A DNA stretch of 28,206 bases. It comes from Aphodosoma sp045631465 (lineage in GTDB: Bacteria > Bacteroidota > Bacteroidia > Bacteroidales > Paludibacteraceae). Both the position numbers and the translations under genes were made by a program. The stretch's first letter is position 1, and each line of letters begins with the position of its first letter. The DNA lies in the NCBI GenBank assembly GCA_045631465.1, contig JAZQUV010000039.1, forward strand, positions 1 to 28,206, written 5' to 3'. The notes beneath the pieces are model-generated. The model was given only the letters and a program-made list of their open reading frames with translations, had not been told where the DNA came from and did not search any database. Of this stretch, positions 24,701 to 28,206 are shown piece by piece.

Positions 24701-24912
24701 AGCGTAAGTGGTTCCATATACACTTTGTCGGCAATGTTGGTGTCGGTCATAATAGTTGCAGGGTTAGAGTTCACGAGGATCACTTCGTAACCTTCTTCTT
24801 TCAAAGCAAGACATGCTTGAGTACCTGCGTAGTCAAATTCGGCAGCTTGTCCAATCACAATCGGACCCGATCCGATGACCATTATCTTTTTAATATCTGT
24901 TCTTTTTGGCAT
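21730..24912 (-). CDS. carB: Carbamoyl-phosphate synthase large subunit
   Basis: This 1060-aa subunit builds carbamoyl phosphate from bicarbonate, ammonia and two ATP, step 1 of UMP synthesis and also used for arginine. It has the usual duplicated layout. The N-half starts KKIMVIGSGPIVIGQAAEFDYAG, with the ATP-grasp signature PVVLRPAFTLGGTGGG. The C-half starts KIIVLGSGPIRIGQGVEFDYS, with the matching ATP-grasp PVLVRPSYVLGGRAM. The C-terminal MGS-like domain (about 930-1060) is the UMP/ornithine/IMP effector domain, so feedback control by nucleotides is probably kept here. It is preceded by carA (83-bp spacer filled by heptamer arrays) and followed by a strong hairpin. Confidence 0.97.
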   Translation of the reverse strand: MPKRTDIKKIMVIGSGPIVIGQAAEFDYAGTQACLALKEEGYEVILVNSNPATIMTDTNIADKVYMEPLTLEYVAKIIRYERPDAIVPSLGGQTGLNLAVQLAKKGVLAECDVEILGTSFESIERAEDRELFKELCESLGEPVLPSIIANNMKEGLEAAEKIGYPVVLRPAFTLGGTGGGFADNEEEFREIMRNALTLSPVHQVLVEKSIKGFKEIEYEVMRDANDTAITICNMENIDPVGVHTGDSIVVCPSQTLTNKEYQLLRDSALKIIRELKIEGGCNVQYALDPHSFNYYLIEVNPRVSRSSALASKASGYPIARVSAKIAVGLRLDEIQIANTPASFEPALDYVVTKIARFPFDKFATAQNTLGTQMKATGEVMSVGRTLEESLLKAVRSLETGVCHIYHKKFDDWDTARLLEYIRTATDDRLYAIAQLIRLGVDLGMVYNATKIDMFFLEKFKHIVEFEEVIRNNPNNVDTIRDAKLLGISDKYIAQVWGCTEHDIYRMRAENNIYPVYKMIDTCASEFSSYVPYFYSTYEAENESVVSDRKKIIVLGSGPIRIGQGVEFDYSTVHAIWSIRRAGYEAIIINNNPETVSTDYTTSDKLYFEPLTVEDVMNVIKLEKPEGIVVSLGGQTAINLAEPLHRLGVPIIGTDVQAIENAENRDSFEKIMTTLGIPQPNGEAVTNIEDGVTVAARIGYPVLVRPSYVLGGRAMQIVNNEAALRHYLQTAVEINSDQPVLVDKYIMGKELEVDAICDGTDVFIPGIMEHVERTGIHSGDSISVYPTFSVSQDVKNKILDYTVRLGKEIGIIGLYNIQFIADDKDDVYVIEVNPRSSRTVPFLSKATGYPMADIATEVILGKSLKEQGYTEVYPAEKKRWYVKAPAFSFSKIRGIDAYLSPEMKSTGEAIGYDSSLTRALYKALRSSGMDVANYGTLFATIADVDKEKALPLIRRFYNLGFNIEGTKGTAEFLRQNGIRTRYRAKLSEGSDEIFTALRQGHINYVINTMDISQGDSTRDGYEIRRCAVENNVSIFTSLETVQVLLDVLEEITLGVSTIDAE

Positions 24913-24918
24913 AATTCT

Positions 24919-24992
24919 AAATTTGAAATTTGAGACTTGAAATTTGAAAGTTATTTAGTTTGAAATTTCACATTTCAACTTTCACATTTCAA
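24919..24992. repeat. Two complementary heptanucleotide arrays between carA and carB
   Basis: Units aaatttg, aaatttg, agacttg, aaatttg (24919-24946) are followed by atttcac, atttcaa, ctttcac, atttcaa (24965-24992). The two blocks are complementary (TTGAAATTTGAAAG against CTTTCACATTTCAA), so the spacer can fold as a hairpin. Confidence 0.7.
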
Positions 24993-24995
24993 CTT

Positions 24996-26075
24996 TTATT
25001 CTTGCATTAGTGAAATGAATTGATCGAACAAGTATGCACTATCTTGTGGGCCTGGTGCGCTCTCTGGGTGGTATTGTACCGAGAATACTTTGTCTTTCTC
25101 CGAGCGAACACCTTCGATTGTGTTGTCTAATATATTAATATGTGTAGGTTCCAATCCTGTACCTGCGAGCGATTTTTCATCAACGGCATAAGAGTGGTTT
25201 TGAGATGTGATTTCCACTTTGCCTGTGAGGAGGTTCTTCACAGGGTGGTTACCTCCACGGTGACCGAATTTGAGTTTATATGTTTGAGCTCCGTATGCGA
25301 GCGAAATCATTTGGTGACCAAGGCAGATACCAAAGATTGGCAATTTACCACGCAATTCACGCACAAGGTTGATAACGGTTTGCACATCCTCTGGGTTACC
25401 AGGACCATTTGAGAGGAACAAACCATCTGGTTGGAATGCGAGAATCTCTTCTGCTGTAGTGTCATAAGGCACTACTGTCACATTACAGCCGCGAGCATTG
25501 AGGGCGCGGATGATGTTGTATTTGATACCACAGTCCACTGCGATAACATCGTATTTGTGGTTAGGCGTACGCGAGAACCAACGCTTTTTGCAGCTCACTT
25601 GTTTCACGTGGTCGTGCATGATAGGCGTATTTTTCAATTTCTCAAGTGCCTCTTCTTTGCTCACCGATGCATCTGTGATAATTACACGTTGCGAACCTTC
25701 CGAGCGAATGATGCGAGTGAGGCGACGAGTGTCGATGCCCATAATGCCAGGGATGTTGTGTTCTTCAAGCACCTCTGCCAATGTTTTTGTGTAGCGGAAG
25801 TTCGAAGGCACATCGTTGTACTCTCTCACGATAAGACCACCACAAGTAGGGAATTTTGTTTCGTAGTCTTCATCTGTGATACCATAGTTACCAATCAACG
25901 GATATGTCATCACTACCATCTGACCAGTGTACGATGGGTCCGAGATAATCTCTTGATAACCCACCATCGACGTGTTGAAAACGATTTCGTTCACAGCTTC
26001 GCGGTCAGCACCGAAGCCATATCCGAAGAATTCACATCCGTTCTCAAGTACGATTTTTTTATTATAAGGAGTCAT
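24996..26075 (-). CDS. carA: Carbamoyl-phosphate synthase small subunit
   Basis: This 359-aa glutamine amidotransferase subunit supplies ammonia to CarB. The N-terminal CarA-specific domain (1-130) includes FNTSMVGYQEIISDPSY. The class I glutamine amidotransferase domain (175-359) has the triad Cys251 (GICLGHQ), His336 and Glu338 (QYHPESAPGP). The length and start are normal. It begins 14 bp after the pyrC stop, which indicates cotranscription. Confidence 0.97.
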   Translation of the reverse strand: MTPYNKKIVLENGCEFFGYGFGADREAVNEIVFNTSMVGYQEIISDPSYTGQMVVMTYPLIGNYGITDEDYETKFPTCGGLIVREYNDVPSNFRYTKTLAEVLEEHNIPGIMGIDTRRLTRIIRSEGSQRVIITDASVSKEEALEKLKNTPIMHDHVKQVSCKKRWFSRTPNHKYDVIAVDCGIKYNIIRALNARGCNVTVVPYDTTAEEILAFQPDGLFLSNGPGNPEDVQTVINLVRELRGKLPIFGICLGHQMISLAYGAQTYKLKFGHRGGNHPVKNLLTGKVEITSQNHSYAVDEKSLAGTGLEPTHINILDNTIEGVRSEKDKVFSVQYHPESAPGPQDSAYLFDQFISLMQE

Positions 26076-26089
26076 ATTTTAATATTTTA

Positions 26090-27361
26090 TTATTTTTTAT
26101 ACAAAGTGTAAACAATCTCACCTTTCACCATAGTCATCACGCACTCAGCATTCACTTTCCATCCTGCAAATGGTGTCGATTTACCACTCGACAAGAAGTG
26201 ATTAGGGTTAAGTTTATAGTCAGCATCAAGATTGAATATCGCAAGGTCAGCATTTTCTCCCACTGTCACAGGCGCAAGACCCATCACTTTGCGAGGATTA
26301 GTCGACATCAATTCAATCAAACGCTCCATTGTTATAATATTTTTTCTTACCAAATAAGTGAACAACAATGGGAATGCCACCTCAAGGCCTGTGATGCCGA
26401 ACGCACTATCTTTCAAACCACAAATCTTCTCTGCTGCCGAGTGTGGTGCGTGGTCAGTGGCAATACAGTCAATTGTGCCATCTTTCAAACCCTCTATCAA
26501 TGCCAATTTATCTTCGTGAGCACGCAATGGTGGATTCATTTTGTATGCACCATCTTCGCGAAGGTCCATGTCAGTCAAAATCAAATAGTGTGGCGCAGTT
26601 TCGCAAGTCACAGGCAATCCTTCGCGTTTAGCTTGACGGATAAGTTCCACCGACTCTTTTGTCGAAATGTGGCAAACGTGGTATCTACAGCCTGTTTCAC
26701 GCACAAGATTTATATCTCGTTCTACTTGTTTCCATTCGCTTTCCGACGAGATGCCAAGGTGACCATTTCTGCGAGCATATTCACCATCGTGGATATAACC
26801 ACCCTTCAACAATTCATTCACTTCGCAGTGCGCCACAATCATTTTATTCAATTTCTTACATTCAATCATTGCTTTGCGCATAAGTTCGTCCGATTGCACG
26901 CCCTTACCGTCATCCGAGAATCCAGCCACGTATGGCGCAAGTGCTGCAAAATCTACCAATTCGCCTTCGCCACGACCACCCATAGTGATACATCCGTAAG
27001 GGTGAACTTTTATTTTAGCATCGCTGCGAATAGCACGAAGCTGAACATTGAGATTTTCTGTTGTATCTGGCGCAGGCCGCAAATTTGGCATTGTGTACAC
27101 ATCGGTATATCCAGCACGTGCTGCAGCTGCTGTACCCGATGCCACTGTCTCTTTGTGCTCGAATCCAGGCTCACGCAAGTGTACGTGCACGTCAACCAAA
27201 CCTGGCAATATCGACAATCCAACCACATCAATTACTTCAGCCTCTTCATCCTTAATCGATGTGCGCACTTCGGCAATTTTGCCGTCAACAATCAAAATGT
27301 CTGTCTTCTCAAATCCGCAATCGCGAAAAATCAAACCATTTTTAAGCAATAATTTTCCCAT
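26090..27361 (-). CDS. pyrC: Dihydroorotase (class I)
   Basis: This 423-aa amidohydrolase closes carbamoyl-aspartate to dihydroorotate (step 3). The zinc motif HVHLREPG has His59 and His61. Other landmarks are YTMPNL-type strand DVYTMPNLRPAPDT, HCE in IVAHCEVNELL, CHIST, and the catalytic Asp in ATDHAPHS. The length (about 420 aa) fits the Bacillus-type class I enzyme rather than the short Escherichia PyrC. It is the first structural gene of the operon. Its ATG lies 39 nt after the terminator T tract of the leader, so it is directly controlled by the attenuator proposed there. Confidence 0.96.
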   Translation of the reverse strand: MGKLLLKNGLIFRDCGFEKTDILIVDGKIAEVRTSIKDEEAEVIDVVGLSILPGLVDVHVHLREPGFEHKETVASGTAAAARAGYTDVYTMPNLRPAPDTTENLNVQLRAIRSDAKIKVHPYGCITMGGRGEGELVDFAALAPYVAGFSDDGKGVQSDELMRKAMIECKKLNKMIVAHCEVNELLKGGYIHDGEYARRNGHLGISSESEWKQVERDINLVRETGCRYHVCHISTKESVELIRQAKREGLPVTCETAPHYLILTDMDLREDGAYKMNPPLRAHEDKLALIEGLKDGTIDCIATDHAPHSAAEKICGLKDSAFGITGLEVAFPLLFTYLVRKNIITMERLIELMSTNPRKVMGLAPVTVGENADLAIFNLDADYKLNPNHFLSSGKSTPFAGWKVNAECVMTMVKGEIVYTLYKK

Positions 27362-27400
27362 AGAATAGATTTATATATTTTTATTTTTTTTGTTTCGACC

Positions 27401-27441
27401 AAAAAAAAGAGCAACTATCTATTAAAAAATAGTTACTCCTT
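27401..27441 (-). terminator. Intrinsic terminator in the pyr leader (attenuator)
   Basis: On the minus strand GAGTAACTAT (27438-27429), a 10-nt loop and ATAGTTGCTC (27418-27409) form a 10-bp stem with one G-U, followed by eight T (27408-27401). It lies between the operon promoter and the pyrC start, so it can stop transcription before the structural genes. The leader ORF stop codon (27435-27433) is inside the 5' arm. Confidence 0.85.
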
Positions 27442-27534
27442 GATATCAATAAAACAATAGAAAACAGACGCTTGCGATGCTAATTGCACAGCACCGAGCG
27501 GATAATAACTATGTTTTCTATTATTCAAGTTCAT
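27433..27534 (-). CDS. 33-aa leader peptide of the pyr operon (candidate)
   Basis: An ATG at 27534 opens 33 codons (MNLNNRKHSYYPLGAVQLAS...) that end in TAA at 27435-27433, inside the 5' arm of the leader terminator. The ATG is about 22 nt after the expected transcription start; an AGAG lies just upstream. Codons 24-29 (VFYCFI) and the flanking bases form a U-rich run (GTTTTCTATTGTTTTATTG) just before the terminator. This matches the logic of enterobacterial pyrBI and pyrE leaders, where RNA polymerase pausing at low UTP lets the ribosome reach the terminator and block it. The peptide itself probably has no function. A chance ORF cannot be excluded. Confidence 0.6.
   Translation of the reverse strand: MNLNNRKHSYYPLGAVQLASQASVFYCFIDIKE
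27456..27522 (-). ncRNA. Nested hairpin in the pyr leader RNA
   Basis: On the minus strand AATAGAAAACA (27522-27512) pairs perfectly with TGTTTTCTATT (27466-27456). Inside are CGCT/AGCG (27500-27497 / 27472-27469) and GGTGCT/AGCATC (27495-27490 / 27481-27476). Immediately after comes a U-rich run, as at polymerase pause hairpins. The 5' segment 27517-27506 can instead pair with the terminator 5' arm (27435-27424), 11 of 12 positions, giving an alternative anti-terminator. I do not recognise it as a known riboswitch. Confidence 0.6.
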
Positions 27535-27564
27535 ATCTCTAGATACGTATAGCCTAAATTTGTG

Positions 27565-27596
27565 CAAAGTTACAAAAAAAAACTTGTATGTGCAAG
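27565..27596 (-). promoter_or_regulatory. Promoter of the pyrimidine operon
   Basis: On the minus strand CTTG (27596-27593), a 20-nt spacer and TAACTTTGC (-7 core 27572-27565) match the Bacteroidota promoter layout. Transcription should start near 27557, giving a leader of about 195 nt before pyrC. Confidence 0.8.
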
Positions 27597-27641
27597 AAAA
27601 AATATTACAAAATTCATCTAAAAATAAAAGCTATTTTTTAT

Positions 27642-27686
27642 CCCAATTCTTCCCTTTATCTCGGTTCATCTGCAATTTAGTTGAAA
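27642..27686 (+). repeat. 45-bp direct repeat, copy 1
   Basis: CCCAATTCTTCCCTTTATCT... is identical over 45 bp to 27922-27966, 280 bp further on. This copy lacks the left inverted arm seen at the second. Confidence 0.9.
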
Positions 27687-27700
27687 CCCATTATTTTCAA

Positions 27701-27727
27701 CCTTTATCTCCTTTATCCCCTTTATCT
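27701..27727. repeat. 9-bp tandem repeat
   Basis: Three units cctttatct, cctttatcc, cctttatct in register. The unit resembles part of the 45-bp repeat (CCCTTTATCT). Confidence 0.65.
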
Positions 27728-27767
27728 TTCTCTATAAGTACTCACAGTGCGTGCATCCTATTAGCAG

Positions 27768-27818
27768 CTAGGCTAAAAACCTAGATAGCGAAGCGTCTAG
27801 ATTGCCTAGATCGTCTAG
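27768..27818. repeat. Cluster of five CTAG sites with small palindromes
   Basis: CTAG occurs at 27768, 27781, 27797, 27806 and 27815. Spaced inverted repeats are CTAGG-ctaaaaa-CCTAG, CTAGA...TCTAG and CTAGA-tcg-TCTAG. The function is unknown. Confidence 0.6.
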
Positions 27819-27851
27819 AAAAACCATACTTGCCAAAAATCCGGAATATCA

Positions 27852-27882
27852 GGTGTTTCCAGAATATCCGTATAAAAACACC
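27852..27882. repeat. 7-bp stem hairpin
   Basis: GGTGTTT (27852-27858) pairs with AAACACC (27876-27882) around 17 nt. Just before and inside it, CCGGAATATC and CCAGAATATC are near direct repeats. Confidence 0.5.
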
Positions 27883-27898
27883 CCTTTCAACATCCCCC

Positions 27899-27967
27899 TT
27901 TTCAACTAAACTGACGAAGAACCCAATTCTTCCCTTTATCTCGGTTCATCTGCAATTTAGTTGAAAA
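27899..27967 (+). repeat. Structured element carrying 45-bp repeat copy 2
   Basis: An outer 12-bp perfect stem TTTTCAACTAAA (27899-27910) / TTTAGTTGAAAA (27956-27967) encloses an inner stem GAAGAA (27916-27921) / TTCTTC (27927-27932). The 45-bp repeat (27922-27966) makes up most of the 3' part. Confidence 0.7.
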
Positions 27968-28034
27968 TTTTGACTTATACGCCAAAATTTTTATGTAAAG
28001 TATAAAAAGAAGATGTAATTATTGCATACTAAAG

Positions 28035-28079
28035 TCCTCGAAGAGGGCCCCTCCTCGTCCCCAAAGGGTAGGGTGCTCA
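28035..28079. repeat. GC-rich palindromic island
   Basis: GAAGAGGG and CCCTCCTC meet at 28040-28056 as a near-perfect inverted repeat with almost no loop, followed by CCCC-aaa-GGG (28060-28068). It stands out in a region of very low GC. It may be a repeat or the remnant of an element; not recognised. Confidence 0.45.
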
Positions 28080-28206
28080 AAATATAGGTCAAAAAAAGGC
28101 TATTATTTTTATATTTTTTATAAATAAAATTAGATGTATTTTTTGTCTTTTTTTAGTAAAAAAACAATCTAAAAGTTTGCGTATTTCATTGATTTTTAGT
28201 ATCTTT

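Larger units (their letters stand above)
27597..28206. other. Gene-free, repeat-rich, AT-rich region
   Basis: No credible gene on either strand. It contains the repeats listed separately: 27642-27686, 27701-27727, 27768-27818, 27852-27882, 27899-27967 and 28035-28079. The last 120 bases are almost pure A/T. A weak promoter-like TTTG and GTTTGC near 28140-28180 on the plus strand could serve a gene beyond the window, but this is not well supported. Confidence 0.6.

Noticed and set aside
24127..24933. Plus-strand open frame (268 codons) antisense to carB
   Set aside because: Low-complexity composition with no family features; carB on the other strand is complete.
26198..27352. Long plus-strand open frame (384 codons) antisense to pyrC
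   Set aside because: The product is rich in Cys, His, Phe and Ser with no recognisable domain, and the opposite strand encodes a complete dihydroorotase. It is a mirror of pyrC codon usage.
27456..27522. PyrR-binding hairpin or known riboswitch in the pyr leader
   Set aside because: The conserved PyrR-binding loop sequence is not seen, and the fold does not match a riboswitch class that I can recognise. It is kept as an unclassified structure.
27768..27818. tRNA gene or attachment site suggested by paired CTAG arms
   Set aside because: No T-loop GTTCRA or CCA end and no cloverleaf of the right size; no integrase nearby.
28140..28180. Plus-strand promoter (TTTTG ... AAAGTTTGC)
   Set aside because: The -7 box lacks the TAnn part, the spacing is poor, and the region is almost pure A/T, so chance matches are expected.

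Overview
The window is about 28.2 kb of chromosome from a bacterium of the phylum Bacteroidota, order Bacteroidales. The evidence is: secreted proteins with type IX secretion (T9SS) C-terminal sorting domains, a BspA-type leucine-rich-repeat protein, TAnnTTTG-type -7 promoter boxes, and the dxr-rseP gene order. A T9SS argues for a Prevotella-, Porphyromonas- or Paludibacter-like relative rather than Bacteroides proper. Every gene recognised is on the minus strand, so the window reads right to left.

Right end (27.4-28.2 kb): an AT-rich, gene-free region with a 45-bp direct repeat, several inverted repeats, a cluster of CTAG sites and a GC-rich palindrome. At 27.56-27.60 kb a good Bacteroidota promoter starts the pyrimidine operon. 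The leader, about 195 nt, holds a 33-codon ORF whose stop codon lies inside the 5' arm of an intrinsic terminator just before pyrC. This is the layout of a pyrBI/pyrE-type attenuator.

16.1-27.4 kb: one cluster encodes all six steps of de novo UMP synthesis, in the order pyrC, carA, carB, a secreted protein of unknown function, pyrK, pyrD, pyrF, pyrE, pyrB. The last gene fuses the ATCase catalytic chain to only the zinc domain of the regulatory chain PyrI. No separate pyrI is present and the nucleotide-binding regulatory domain is absent. PyrF appears to be of the short Escherichia/Bacillus type. The secreted protein has no ATG/GTG/TTG at the natural start of its signal peptide.

9.5-15.9 kb: two large secreted proteins, a 1087-aa GLUG-repeat T9SS cargo and a 956-aa BspA-like LRR protein built from nine supramodules of about 87 aa.

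0-9.4 kb: a housekeeping/envelope block reading zinc metallopeptidase, folA, a LytM/M23-like protein that has lost most zinc ligands, dxr, rseP, an ABC-F ATPase, then a secreted GHL10-type glycoside hydrolase.

Two repeat systems run through the spacers. One is a set of heptanucleotide arrays: different 7-mers, each used at two or more loci, sometimes reaching into coding sequence. The other is a hairpin repeat family in which the apical stem differs between copies but stays base-paired; one copy supplies the dxr stop codon and one forms the 5' UTR of the zinc peptidase gene.
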